Program-made: the position numbers and the translations under genes | Assembly (NCBI RefSeq): GCF_009905375.1 | Contig: NC_133657.1 | Location: 1,426,001 to 1,490,000 of the forward strand | Reading direction: 5' to 3' | Length of the DNA: 64,000 nt | Source of the DNA: Apium graveolens | Lineage: Eukaryota; Streptophyta; Magnoliopsida; Apiales; Apiaceae | The notes under the pieces: model-generated | What the model saw: the letters and a program-made list of their open reading frames with translations, nothing else | The model's database searches: none | What the model was told of the DNA's origin: nothing | Part shown: in pieces, positions 1 through 11,209 of the stretch | Layout of the letters: every line of letters begins with the position of its first letter | Numbering within the stretch: the stretch's first letter is position 1

Positions 1-2322
1 ATTATCGAAATATTATTCTTTAATAAAATAAAGAATATTATTTAGTAAATAAGCGGAGTCATAAGTCCTCGAATGAATATTCAAAATAATATTCATTAAA
101 TAGAATAAACAGAGTCATAAGTCCTCGAATGAATATTCAAGATAATATTCCTTAAATAAAATAAACCGAGTCATAAGTCCTCGAATGAATATTCAAAGTA
201 ATATTCATTAATAAAAATAAAGTTATCGAATAAACCTTATTTGATTAATAATTTTGAAAACTACATCTATATATATATAAATATATATAATATACTCGGG
301 AACATCGACTCCCAGTTTTAGAAAATGTTGGCCTTTGGGTCCCCTATACTAAGGGTATACACAACTACTGCTTATCTCTAGCATATGTATTATGCAATTA
401 TAAGCATTTGAATCAACAAAGAGATATCAAGATTACGAAACAGACATACATATATACCATATCAGCATGCACTTATCACAAGATAATGCATATACATATA
501 TTTACATCACAACAACAGTATAACGGGTAGAAAACTTGCCTGAGTGTCCGGGGGTGGTAAAAGTCCTTGGATGAGTCTGGTAACCTATAAACAACATTTA
601 AGTTGGAATTAAACCAAATTCGCTTAAGAATCTATACTTTAACCAATTAGACCCTAACGTTCGCTTTCGCGCTTAACGATTCACTTAAGTCGCTCGAGTA
701 CCCTCGGCTCCACCATTTTTTATAAATTAACCATTAGGAATTTTAAGGCGATTCTTTCGCGAGTACCCTACCAACCGCCTAATCCACTTTACATAATTGT
801 TTAATATACAATTAGTCATTTAAGGGCCTTAACCAAGGTTTCAAAGTAAGGCAAGGGGTAATGGTTCGGTCACGAAATGCCGTTACTTAAAACGGTCGTT
901 TCTCCTAAACCGTACATCGGATTTAAGCGAACCACATATCAAAACGAAGCTCGTAACATGAACTATCTAATCATGGCAATGGTCAAAACCTAACAGTGAG
1001 TTCACGGGTCCTGATGTCAAGAACAAAAGCAGTCTAAGGTAAATTGGGCATTACGACGGCTATGTTTACGCGATTACCAAATTTAACAACTCCAAATCAA
1101 TCCACAATCAATCCCACAATCATTACTACAACCAAACTCCATCCATACTCTACTACAATAGACCCAACATCTCAAGATTTCCAATATATACTACTCTCAA
1201 TGATGAACTAAAAACTTATACTTAAGTTTCATTAACTATAAACAAGATTCAATCATCCAAATCGCTACAAACCCATCCAAACTTTAAACACACAAGCATC
1301 ATGCTTCTCATGAACTATATTAATCAAAACCACTCCTAAATATTCAAAGTAAAACTAGGGTTTGAAGTTTTATACCTTTCTTGAAGTTTTTAATCCATGA
1401 AAGATCCTTGGAATGCCCATGGAAGCCTTTATCTATTCTTAAGCTACCTTGACCTTACAAATAAAATCAAGAATCAAAAATTTGTTCTTGAAAGTTACTA
1501 TTCACCCTAAACTAAAATGATTTGTTTGAGATAGAAAACCTTTGATTCAAGCACTCAAACTACTTGCTCTTCTTAGTTATGAAATATAGGATCCGAAGAA
1601 ACAAACCTCTTGAATTATGATTGAGTGGAGCTTGGGTTTGGAAAATTTTCTTCTTGTTTTTCTTCAAAAAACCGTGAGCAAGGAGATGGGGGGGAAGAGA
1701 AATGAATGTGTTTGCTTGATTGCTTTGTTTTTGTTGTTAATTAACCTTTTACCATGGTAAAATTTGTGTGGCTTATAATCAACCAACAATTCCTTCCCAT
1801 TGTGTCATGCTTATGTCATCCTCTTATGTCATCTTCCCACACTTGTCTTCTTCTTGTTGGTGTGATGACATCATCATCACTAACCTCTTTGATTAACTTC
1901 TAATTACTTGGCTAATGATCGCTGATCTGTTATACGGTTCACTTAACTTTCGTTTTCATTTATCGTTTGAGGGATCATGCCCGGGATCTTATTACTTGGG
2001 TTCACTTAACCTTTCTCAATACATTATATTCCTTTTATGATCCTCTATTATAATCCTTGAATTTAAATCCTTTTTATCCTGTTACCTTATACTCAATTCT
2101 TTCGGTATCTGGTGGATTTTTGGGAAAAATCAAAGTGTTCGAATTTGGATTCTGACGATCTTTACATACACTTATATACTATATAGAGTACTAATAAGAT
2201 CTCAGAATAACAATAAAAGAACCCCAACAAAGTGTGGTATGAAAAGTTTTCTTATTCAGCATGATCAGCAAAATCACTATTCATAAGGGTTACAAAAAGT
2301 CCAAAATTTTGGGGTTATTATA
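1..2322 (-). mobile_element. Partial LTR of the element-D family (Tekay-like chromovirus), minus strand
   Basis: Reverse complement of this stretch follows the first ~2.4 kb of the element D LTR at 47182: the same TAATAACCCCAAAATTTTG start, the CCGGGAAA block, the conserved block around TAACGACGTTTCGCG, and the repeated 'attcattcgag ... tatgactc' units at 1-230. Its first base pair differs (TATAATAACC against TGTAATAACC). It begins exactly after the codons for GIDY of the copia reverse transcriptase, so it inserted into element E. The other end lies left of the window, so I cannot say whether this is a solo LTR or a whole element. Divergence from the D LTRs is clearly greater than between the two D LTRs. 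Confidence 0.85.
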
Positions 2323-4365
2323 GTCAATACCTTCCTGTTGGGAATATCCTTTAGCCACCAATCTTGCCTTGTTTCTGATGATTGTTCCATCATAATCAGT
2401 CTTATTTCTAAAGACCCACTTTGTGCCCCCAATTGACCTATTCTTAGGTCTAGGCACCAGCTTCCATACTTCATTTCTTTCGAACTCATTCAGTTCTTCT
2501 TGTATAGCCATGACCCAATCTGCATCCTTAAGTGCATCTTCTACTTTCTTTGGTTCTTCTTTTGAAAGTAGATTATGATATAAACATTCATTCTGAGTTG
2601 CACTTCTTGTCTTTACACCATCATCAGGATTTCCAATGATCAGATCAGGAGTATGATCCTTAGTCCATTATCTGACACTTGGAAGTGTCCTTCTGGAGCT
2701 AGATGCTCCCCCTGAATTGTATGCCTCATCAAATGCATTTGAGGCTCCCCCTGAATCTGTTGTGTTATCTCCTTATGAAATATTGGGACTTGACTCATGT
2801 TCATCTGATGTTGAATCAACATTAGATTCTGAGAGATTTGATTGAGAAGAATCTTGAGATGATTCTTCAGTGTTAGTACCATCAGTTGACCCTTGCTGTT
2901 GCTCCCCCTCAATACGTGCAGGTTTGGTAGTACAGTGATTATCTTCAGAATCTGAAGGAGTGTCAGGATTTGGATCATCAGGATTTGACAGTTCATTAGA
3001 GTTTGATCCAGATTCCAATAATGCATTTTCATTTGCAAAGATTAAGCTTTCATGAGTGTCTTCTTCAAAACCAGGAATCTTCTTATCATCAAAAGATACA
3101 TTTATGGAGATTACTATAGTGTATGTTCTCAGATTGAACACTCTGTATGCTTTTGATGGTGAGTATCCAACAAAGATTCATTCATCAGCCTGTGATTCAA
3201 ACTTTCTAAGCTGATCAATATGAGTTCTCAAAACAAAGCACTTACATCCAAATACATGAAGATGTTTGAGACTGGGCTTCTTTTCTTTTAGCATTTGATA
3301 AGGAGTAACACCATGTCTATTTATCAGAGTGATATTCTGAGTATAACATGCTGTGTTTACTGCTTCAGCCCAAAAGTAAGTGGGTAGTTTTGCTTCTTCT
3401 AGCAGAGTTCCGCCAGCTTCAATCGAGGTTCTATTCTTCCTCTCAACAACACCATTTTGCTGAGGTGTACCAGGAGCTGAGAATTGTTACTCTATGCCTT
3501 TGTACTTGCAGAATTCCTCCATATTTGAGTTCTTGAATTCAGTGCCATTATCACTTCTCAGGATTTTCACTTTATGAGTGGATCCATTTTCAATTTGCCT
3601 TATGTGGTCCAGAAGAATTTCTGGAGTTTCATTCTTCCTGTGTAGAAAATAAACCCATGTATATCTAGTGAAATCATCAAAAATTACAAGTGTGTACCTT
3701 TTCTTGTTGATGGACATTATGCTCACTGGTCCAAAGAGGTCCAGATGTAGCATGTGATATGGCTCAGAAATGGAGAATTCAGTTTTGCTTTTGAAAGATA
3801 CTCTTCTTTGTTTGGACTTTTGGCAAGCATCACAAAGACCATCAGATGAGTATAGCATGTTTATAAATCCTCTTACAAGCTCCTTTTTGGCAAGTTCATT
3901 GATTGAATTAAAGTTGAGATGTAAGAGCTTCTTATGCCAGTTCCAGCTCTCATCTACTGATGCCTTAGATATAAGGCAAGTAGCTTCCTTTTCAATACTT
4001 TCATGTAGCCTTGCTTCATAAATGTTACCATGTCTGTATCATATCCAGACAATTTTCTTTTACTTGTTATGTACAACTTCACAGTGTGAGTCATATAATA
4101 CAACATGATAACCTCTGTCAGTGATTTGACTGATGCTTAGAAGATTATGCTTCAGTCCTCCACTAGAGCTACATTGCTACCTTTCCAATTATCAAGTTTC
4201 CATATCCCAGAGTTTGTCCTACATTTCCATCTCCATAAGATACATCTGGGCCAACCTTCTTCTCAAATTCTGACAGCAGGGATTTATTTCCAGTCATGTG
4301 TCCTGAACATCCACTATCCAAGACAAGTGTTTTTTTTGTTACCCTGCAATCAGAAGAATAATTAA
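2323..4365 (-). pseudogene. pol: Element E pol: protease, integrase and start of reverse transcriptase
   Basis: The protease is marked by the aspartyl motif VLDSGCSGHMTG near 4320. The integrase follows with an H-x4-H (WHKKLLHL) and C-x2-C (CDACQKS) zinc domain at roughly 3940-3820. The catalytic triad is Asp in HLDLFGP, Asp in RSDNGTEF and Glu in NGVVERKNRT (about 3750, 3550 and 3440). A spacer rich in S, D, E and P leads to the RT opening, NEVWKLVPRPKN then KARLVAKGYSQQEGIDY, where the coding sequence is cut at 2322 by an LTR. There are several stops (for example near 3487 and 2773) and frame changes. The catalytic residues seen are intact but the element is dead through truncation and stops. 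Confidence 0.88.
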
Positions 4366-5489
4366 TTAGAAGGATTTTTAAGGACCCACACTTGTTGGGC
4401 CCTCTTTTTGGACAACTTAAGCCTTTGTGTGTCAAGAGTACTTTTGACAGTTTTTCCTTTGTCAAGATTTGTCTTGTCAGAAGCAGATTTAGTAAAACCA
4501 ACAGAATTAAGCACACAAGCAACTTTATTAAACTTAGGCGAAGGTTCATAATAATTGTGATACAACTTGTGATAAGAACTACAAGTATAAATCGAATGCC
4601 AGCTACTACCACAATGAAAACAAGGATTTTGTGGTTTATAAAATACTGATCTACCCCTAACATCAGACTCAGGGATAACAGTTTTCACTTTCTTATTCCT
4701 CCTGATCAATAGAAAGATGATTAGTATTTCCATAGTTAAAAAAGTTTCTCTAGGAGCATTGGGAACAACCTTGTAATTTGAATCCTTAGAAATACCTTGC
4801 TTACCATTCCTGTTTCTTTTATGACTTTTTACTTGAGGTTTGTCAGTAACCTCAGATAATTTCTTTTTCAATTGTCTTGCTGACAAAAGTCCTATGTTCT
4901 TTTCTTTATTAACAGACTTAATGGTTTCCTTGCTTTCCTTTCTTTGAGTTTTATCACTTACCTATTTTTCTTGTGATACTGATGTTGAACCCTTTTTAAA
5001 AGTGGATTTGGGTTCATCATCTTCTGTAGAGATAAACTTAACAAGAATTTTAAGGGTAATTTTATTTTCAGTGTCAACATCCTTAACTCCATCTTTATAG
5101 CCTAGGCATTCTTTCCAATTTTTCTTTGAGATTATCTCATGAACCTTTTTGCCTGAATCAGTCCAAGCTTTAAGGGTTTTTCTCTCATTTTCTAGATCCT
5201 TTTCTAACATACTGTATCTAGCCTCAAGAATCTTTACTGTATGTTTAGATCTTTCACATTCTTTCTTCAAATCTATCTGGTTTATTAAGTCAGACTCTAA
5301 CTGTTCATTCCTAGACTTCAAGATCTCAATTTCAGTTATAAGTCTATCATTTTCTAGAGTCTTATACTTAAAATTTCCATGCAAAGATTTAAGGGTAGAT
5401 TTCAACTCAGATATATTTTCAGTATCAAAGGAGAAGAAATAAGTTTGTACCTTAGACTCAGAGGAAGTAGGATCATCAAGACTAGCCAT
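4366..5489 (-). pseudogene. Element E gag-pol linker: coiled coil and second zinc knuckle
   Basis: From about 5489 to 4962 the minus strand encodes ~175 residues rich in E, K and L with heptad-like spacing (for example LESDLINQIDLKKECERS), predicted here as a coiled coil, ending in a conserved-looking KKVHEIISKKNWKECLGY segment. After a stop at about 4960 the frame continues with a basic region and a second CCHC knuckle, CFHCGSSWHSIYTC, near 4610. A long coiled-coil linker between gag and protease with a second knuckle occurs in some plant copia families. Its role is probably particle assembly, which is inference. The stretch ends with a stop near 4362 and a frameshift into the protease. Confidence 0.7.
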
Positions 5490-5498
5490 CAGTGCATA

Positions 5499-6650
5499 TC
5501 ATGTGTCTTCATCTTCAGAATCAGAGGAGCCTATCCAATTCTTGCTTGAAGTGATCAGGGTTTTGTTCTTCCTTTTATCATGCTTTGTTTTGTTGTACTC
5601 TGAGGCAAAGTGACCTGGTTCATCACAGTTGTAGCACTTGATCCTTGTCCAGTCTACCTTTCTAGCTTTAGAGTCATTTCCATCTTTTCTCCCAGTTGGC
5701 TTCATTTCACCTCCAGTGAACTTCTTCCTGAAGCTTCTGTTGTTCTTAGACTTCCTGAATTGCATTCTCCTGAAGCCCTTAACCAGCAATACAGCCATTT
5801 ACATGACATCAGAATCTGTCATGTTCTCATCAGTTTCAGAATCAGTATCATCATCAGGATTTGATGATGAATCATCAGTATCTGATTCTGGAAAATTGTT
5901 CTTCTTTCGTACAGCTCCAAAAGACTTTTCTTTTGAAGCTTTATCATTTAATTTCAAAGCAACAAATTTCCCTTTGTTGTTTTTCCTCTCCCTCCTTTGC
6001 TGAACTTCCAAATCATGAGTTCTCAGCATACCATAGACTTCATCCAGAGTAATTACTTCCAGATCATATTGATGTCGTATGATTGAAGTATGAGTCTCTC
6101 ATTCTTCACTCAAAGCTCTCAAAAACTTGGTGTTTGAATCCTCTCGATCATACACCTTTCCCACCAAAGACAGATTGTTGAGCAGGGTCAGAAATCTATC
6201 ATAGATGTTAGTGAGACTTTCATCAGGCTTGGCCTCAAAGTGTTCATATTCTTGAATCAGAACAGCCCTTCTGTTCTTTTTGATGGCCATAGTTCCTTGA
6301 CATTGAGTTTCAAGAACATCCCAGATCTCTTTGGCAGTCTTGTAGGCTATAACCCCGTTTGACATCACAGAATCAAGACTGTTATGCAAAATGTTTATTA
6401 CCTTTGCATCTTTCAGCACAACTACTTTCTCTTCTGGTGTCCACTCAGTCTTCTCCTTCAGCTGATAATGTTCAGCAACAGTGGGAGTTGCAGGCACCCG
6501 TTTTGTTTGCATGAAGGGTCCATCATTGATTACGTCAAGATAATCTGGATCTGTAGCTTCCAGGTGCATGAACATTTTCACCTTCCATATTGGGTATTCA
6601 GTCTTTTTCAGAGTGGGAATTTTAATGCTTTCATACTTGTTCAGAGACAT
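5499..6650 (-). pseudogene. gag: Element E gag (UBN2-type capsid plus zinc knuckle), broken
   Basis: Capsid/nucleocapsid part of a copia polyprotein. The start chosen is the ATG at 6650 (MSLNKYESIKIPTL), just after the primer site. A UBN2-like gag domain follows with the typical TAKEIWDVLETQCQG and ESLTNIYDRF motifs, then an acidic D/S-rich stretch and a zinc knuckle CYNCDEPGHFASEY in which the last cysteine is replaced by tyrosine. Reading is interrupted by in-frame stops near 6099 (after RALSEE, probably a former Trp), near 5799 and at 5499, all explicable by single transitions or near-transitions. The reading frame otherwise continues across these stops. It continues into the coiled-coil linker. 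Non-functional; family assignment is firm from the motifs. Confidence 0.85.
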
Positions 6651-6685
6651 GTTTAGATCATTTCTGATTGTAAATTTATCAGTGA

Positions 6686-6697
6686 GCTCTGATACCA
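6686..6697 (-). other. Primer-binding site of element E
   Basis: On the minus strand TGGTATCAGAGC, the usual plant retrotransposon match to the 3' end of initiator tRNA-Met, sits two bases inside the LTR and about 35 bases upstream of the gag ATG at 6650. Confidence 0.85.
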
Positions 6698-6699
6698 AT

Positions 6700-7187
6700 T
6701 GTTGCCCAGTGAAGATACAATTGTTTAAAGGGGGTTGGATACAATTGTATAAATGTTTCGAACAAGTAATTAAATATAACAGCTTTTTATATTTCTGATA
6801 AAAACTGTTATAAAATCCTCTCAAGAAATACTGATGTACTTGAGAGCTGCTAGGTCGAATGATACTCGAGATTGATACACTAAGTGATGACCTAAACTGT
6901 GTTTATATACTACACAGCTACAACAAATCAATCTAAGATATGTATTATCAAAAGCTAACTGAAACTGATACATATCTTCAACTGAATAGATAAAGTCCTA
7001 TAACTCAGACATAAAAGATATATGCTCCACATTACAAGGAACAGAACAAATCCTTTAAGCAGACTGTCTTCAAATACCGATGACATCCAAATGCTGATGA
7101 CATGCCAAATCCTGATGACACCCGAACAGCCAGATCCTGAGCTTCTTCTGATCATTGAGAATTCAATATGTAACAAGAAGGTTAACA
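6700..7187 (-). repeat. 5' LTR of copia element E
   Basis: Proposed as 488 bp. On the minus strand it starts TGTTAACC and ends CAACA, two bases before the primer-binding site. Only one copy is in the window, so the outer end rests on the TGTT/AACA terminal motif alone and is uncertain by some tens of bases. Confidence 0.6.
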
Positions 7188-7299
7188 AATGAGTGTAAAT
7201 TTATTTACAACAGACTGGGTATGATAAATGGGCTAAGGTCTACTCGGCAATAACATAAATTCAAATATGACATCGAATATTGCAGAATCATTAAATTCA
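7188..7299. other. Short unassigned spacer
   Basis: AT-rich DNA between the copia LTR and the MULE remnant. No gene or repeat recognised. It would contain the target-site copy of element E, whose other copy is outside the window. Confidence 0.4.
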
Positions 7300-8072
7300 G
7301 TGATTATATCGATAAGAGAGTTACTAATTTGTACAATGCTAGAAAGTTTGAGAGGTTTAATGCATGAATGGAGATGAAAAAAACTATAATGAGGCTACTT
7401 CAACATCAACACGGCTAACTAGGAAGTATGAAGAGCGGCTGAAGATAAATTTCCACTATTCAGTGGATTTAACCTTGAACTCTACAAACTTACAATTGTA
7501 GGTTATATATATTATTATATTGAATGTAGTTTTTATATATAAATAGGACCACTCACGAAAAGTTACAACTACTAGGTGCATCCAACAAATGACATAATTT
7601 TTGAAGTGCATAATAAGGAGAAAAAGTATATAGTCTCTGCAAAAGACTTGCACCTGCAACATGTTTGTCCAACTCTTTTTTTAATTAAAATATTGAATTA
7701 AACATGACAATGCACTTAATATTTTGTGTTCAATATTTAATTTATTTTTCAGATTCGAAATGTATCATGTGCCATGTTCTCATGCAATTGTTGTTTTAAA
7801 AAAATCGAAACTTGATCCTTATGACTACTCCTCCCAATCTTACAAAAAAGAAACAATGATTGCAGTTTATAAAGAAGTTATAAATCATGTTGGTAATAAA
7901 GATACTTGAAAAATACCGGAAGAGGATAGTCTATCTTCCGGAAGGAAGAACTAAGGTTGGAAGACAAAAAAATGAAGATGTAAAGGTCATTGGGAGAGAA
8001 ATGCAAAACCACAAGTCCAATGTAGAAAATGTAACCAAATGGGATATAATAGAAGAACTTGCAGAAATCTGA
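7300..8072 (+). pseudogene. Decayed Mutator-like (MULE) transposase C-terminus with SWIM zinc finger
   Basis: Three conserved pieces of a MuDR-type transposase are visible in order. At 7646-7666 the codons TCTCNMF give the CxC half of the SWIM finger. After a stretch with a branch/polypyrimidine-like end and TTTTTCAG at 7745-7752 comes FEMYHVPCSHAIVVLKKSKL, giving the CxH half. It continues with DPYDYSSQSYKKETM and VGNKDT. Around 8005-8060, after several stops, QCRKCNQMGYNRRTC matches the terminal CCHC knuckle of this family, with the histidine changed to tyrosine. Upstream at 7330-7440 NARKFERFNA may be the usual region before the finger, but that is weak. Stops and frameshifts are frequent and the exon phases no longer match, so it is dead. 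FAR1/FRS host genes share the SWIM but not the terminal knuckle. Confidence 0.75.
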
Positions 8073-8445
8073 TAAACAACAACTAGCTTATTTATTATAT
8101 TTGGTTACAAATTTGGATTAAACAGGTTTTTATGTGCAATAAGTATACTATAATTTCAGTTGGGTTCTTATTCATTTTAGTTCATAAATACAATTCAATG
8201 TTATTGATACATGTTAATATAATATTCTGAGAAATGTTTGTCATATTATTCTTATTATTCTTTATAACTCTTTTTGCAACTATATATGTAAATTAAATAA
8301 AACAACTTCATAATATCCCGTTGTTATAAGTTTTAAAATTAAACCTATTATGCAACTTATGCATATGATTCAACCTAGAATGTAAAAACAAATACAACTG
8401 TAAATAAAAATCAATGTTCATCAACTACATATAATCTCCTACTAC
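8073..8445. other. AT-rich stretch, no gene seen
   Basis: No coding potential or clear repeat. It contains the phrase 'tatgcaact', which recurs many times at 20038-22500, on the far side of element A. That fits the two flanks having been one continuous region before A inserted. Confidence 0.5.
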
Positions 8446-8610
8446 CGTTTCACATCAAAGTACAATATTAATAATTTCACTAAAACCCATTTAGGATTAG
8501 TGAACCCTAAAATGTTAGAAACTAATAAACTAGTGTCCAATATTAACTGAAACTCTAGTTTCTAGGTTTCAGGGCCTAAAAGGACACACCGAGTATAAGG
8601 GTCACAACCA

Positions 8611-8632
8611 TAAACCCTAAACCCTAAACCCT
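8611..8632 (+). repeat. Interstitial telomere-type motif (CCCTAAA)n
   Basis: Three consecutive plant telomere-type heptamers (TAAACCC phase) at the end of the first 190-bp unit. Single or degenerate copies occur at the matching place in later units (for example 8819-8830) and as TTAGGG around 8950-8990. They are part of the repeat unit, not a chromosome end. Confidence 0.75.
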
Positions 8633-9150
8633 ATATCGTTTCACATCAAAGTACAATATTAATAATTTAACTAAAATTCATTTAAGATTAGTGAACCGTA
8701 AAATCAATAAATTAGTGTTCAACATTAACTGACATTTTGGTTTCTAGGCCTTAGGGCCTTAGGCCATAAAACGTAAACCACTTTAGGAGTTAGGCACAAG
8801 GGTTTAGAGCCACAAACCATAAACCCTAAAACGTTTCACATCAAAGTATAATATTAATAATTTAACTAAAACCCATTTAGGATTTGTAAACCCTAAAATG
8901 TTAAAAACTAATAAACTAGCGTCCAACATTAACTGACACTCTGGTTCCTAGGATTTAGGGCACGTTAGGGTTTAGGCTCTAGGATTTAGGGTCTAAACCT
9001 TAAACTGTTTCTTATTAAAGTACAATCTAGAGTCTAAACATTAAACCGTCTCATATCGAAGTACAATATTAATAATTTCTCTAAAAACCATTTAGGATTA
9101 GTGAACCCTTAAATATTTAAAACTAATAAACTAGCGTCCGACATTAAAAC

Positions 9151-9155
9151 AAAAT
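9151..9155 (+). other. Target-site duplication of element A, left
   Basis: AAAAT directly before the 5' LTR; repeated exactly at 20033-20037. Confidence 0.9.
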
Positions 9156-9724
9156 TGATAGAGATACATAAATTATGATTGTATAATTAAATACTGCATT
9201 AATTGTACAAGCTGTGGACTGCTAGGCCCAATAAAAAGATATATGATACTTAGACCAGAAAGGTTAAGCCTGATGGACCAGATCAGGCCTGATGGAATAA
9301 AAAAGGCCCAAAAGCCCTGATTATTAATTAATTTCGTAATTAATTAATAAGGGAAAAATCAGATGTTGAGAAGAGTCCCGATAAGGATATAAATCCTTAG
9401 AGATTAGCCTCAAGGGGACCTAAAAGGATAAGGAATCAGTTTCCTACTATCTAGGACTCCAAAGTCCATTCTAATTATGAGACTTGCCCACCAAGTCTCC
9501 TATACCAAGTCCAATTCAAGGACTCCCAACATCTATATAAGGGGTCTCACCCCACAAATCAGAACTACGTTTTTTGGCTTGATTCTCTAATTCACAGAGA
9601 TACGTAGGCATCTCGTAAAGGCAGATCGAGCCACGAAACACGAGAACAGCCATTAAAGGCCTTGAGCTCCCGAATCTTAGTAATAAATACAGCAAATAAT
9701 AACCTTAGTTTTTTATCCATAACA
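9156..9724 (+). repeat. 5' LTR of element A
   Basis: 569 bp, TGATAG...ATAACA, matching 19464-20032. It contains the promoter TATA at 9533 and the AT-rich inverted block TTAATTAATTTCGTAATTAA near 9325. Confidence 0.95.
9533..9542 (+). promoter_or_regulatory. TATA box of element A LTR
   Basis: CTATATAAGG in the 5' LTR, about 190 bases before the LTR end; the same box is at 19841-19850 in the 3' LTR. Transcription would begin about 30 bases downstream. Confidence 0.7.
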
Positions 9725-9742
9725 TTTGGCACCGTCTGTGGG
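9725..9742 (+). other. Primer-binding site region of element A
   Basis: TTTGGCACCGTCTGTGGG directly follows the LTR, the position of the tRNA primer site. This type of sequence is common in plant Tat elements. I do not assign the tRNA. Confidence 0.7.
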
Positions 9743-9759
9743 AAAGCACAACAACAACC

Positions 9760-11163
9760 ATGGCGAGAACACGGAGAACAATTAGAGCTCTAGAGGAAGG
9801 AACACCATCAGAGACAACCCAGGTGATTTCGTCCACCGTGGAGGTTCCTCCCTATTCGACTTATGCATCTACTCAGGGGGAAGCCCAGATAGGGGCAACT
9901 CAACCTCAGCCACAAGGGACAACTCCCCCGACTATTCAAGGTACGAATCCTCAAGTTCAACAAGTACATATACCTGTGAATTCTCAACCCGTCGGGTATG
10001 AATATTCAACTATTGTTACTACTAACCCCCCTTATGGGATGCCCCTTCACCCTGAGGTTGGAGGAAGCGGATATGCTGGGCGAAGCGAAGCACGAGGGCA
10101 GTCTCCCCCCTATATACGAGGTTTGGGTCCTATCCCTGAGGATCGGGAATTTTCTGGTCCTTACACTGAGAGAGACTCCGAATCTTCGGATGATGAAGTG
10201 GCCCCGAGAAGGAGGCGTCCTGGAAAAGAGCCAATGGCCGATGGAAGGCAACGCCCCCAAAGCACCCCAGGGGCGAATCCCCAAGAAGTGCAGGAAAGGA
10301 TCAGGGCTGATGAGGCTGAAATTCAAAGGCTGAGGCATGATTTGGAGGCTCACCAGGCCACCAGACCCCAGATACCTCCTAGGGGGAGAAATCCTCCTCC
10401 TGTCATAGACCTGGATGGTCCGGTATGAAGAAGGGCTGCTGTCCCAAGAACTGATCCAAGCAATCTCCTTCCCCTTGGAGATCCTGATGATCCAACTCCA
10501 CCCTTCACAGAAGAGATAATGAATGCCCATATCTCAAGGAAATTCAAGATGCCCGCTATCAAAGCCTATAATGGCACGGGAGACCCCGCTAATCATGTTA
10601 GGACATTCTCTAATGCACTGCTGCTGCAACCCGTGAATGATGCTATAAAGTGTCGGGCCTTCCCTCAAACCCTGTCGGGTATGGCTCAAAGATGGTACAG
10701 TCGTCTGCCCCCCAAATTCTATTGGATCGTTCAGAGAATTAAGTCAGGCTTTTATTAAGCAATTCATCAGCGGAAGAGTCCATGAGAAAAGTTTAGCATC
10801 TCTTATGAGTCTTGTGCAGGGAGCTAAGGAATCCTTGAGAGATTACCTGAATCGTTTCACAAAGGAGGCTTTAAAAGTCCCGGACCTTGATGATAAGGTA
10901 GCCATGATAGCACTGCAACAAGGCACTAGGGATGAGTTTTTTAAGATGTCCTTGGCCAAACGCCCCCCTGAAAGCATGTTGCAGCTCCAGGAGAGGGCAG
11001 GAAAGTATATCAAAGTTGAAGAAAGCATGAGGAAGACCGTAGTAAGTAATGAGCCCACTGGAGGCAAGAAGCGGAAAACTGATTTAGAATATATTGCAAA
11101 AGACAAATATCCTAGAACCAAACAAAACCCTGATTCAACCCCCAAGAGGGGAGGACCTGGGTA
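9760..11163 (+). pseudogene. gag: Element A gag, broken by two stops and a frameshift
   Basis: Starts at the ATG at 9760 (MARTRRTIRALEEG), 35 bases after the LTR. The N-terminal ~220 residues are rich in P, Q, G and T. A TGA at 10426-10428 (CGA to TGA likely) interrupts it. The capsid part (retrotransposon gag type) resumes with MNAHISRKFKMPAIKAYNG and ALPQTLSGMAQRWY-like sequence. At 10708-10713 a run of six C appears to carry one extra base, shifting the frame, which is regained as SLMSLVQGAKESLRDYLNRF from about 10800. A TAA at 11162 (probable CAA) separates the end of gag from pol. Each lesion is single-base. The protein would form the virus-like particle. The element therefore cannot make its own gag, though its pol is open. 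Confidence 0.85.
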
Positions 11164-11209
11164 AAAGTTCACTGAATACGCTAAGCTGAATGCTCCTAGA
11201 AGTCAGATT

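Larger units (their letters stand above)
2323..7187 (-). mobile_element. Element E: decayed Ty1/copia retrotransposon, 5' part only
   Basis: Reading the minus strand from 7187 there is an LTR, a tRNA-Met-type primer site, gag, a long coiled-coil linker, protease, integrase and the beginning of reverse transcriptase, in the PR-IN-RT order that defines Ty1/copia. The element is cut at 2322 by a D-family LTR in the reverse transcriptase. The rest of RT, RNase H and the second LTR are outside the window. Numerous stops and frameshifts show it is inactive. Confidence 0.9.
8446..9155 (+). repeat. Tandem array of a ~190-bp unit with telomere-like motifs
   Basis: Units start with CGTTTCACATCAAAGTACAA at 8446, 8637, 8832 and (degenerate, CGTCTCATATCGAAG) about 9047, giving periods of 191 and 195 and a longer third unit that includes a partial internal duplication near 9005. 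Each unit contains AATAATTT, CATTTAGGATTAGTGAACC, ACTAATAAACTAG and a terminal block rich in CCTAAA/TTAGGG. The fourth unit is cut by the insertion of element A at 9155. Confidence 0.8.

Noticed and set aside
10708..10713. C-run frameshift in element A gag as a programmed frameshift
   Set aside because: It falls inside the capsid domain, not at the gag-pol border, and gag also has two stops; a simple homopolymer insertion is likelier.
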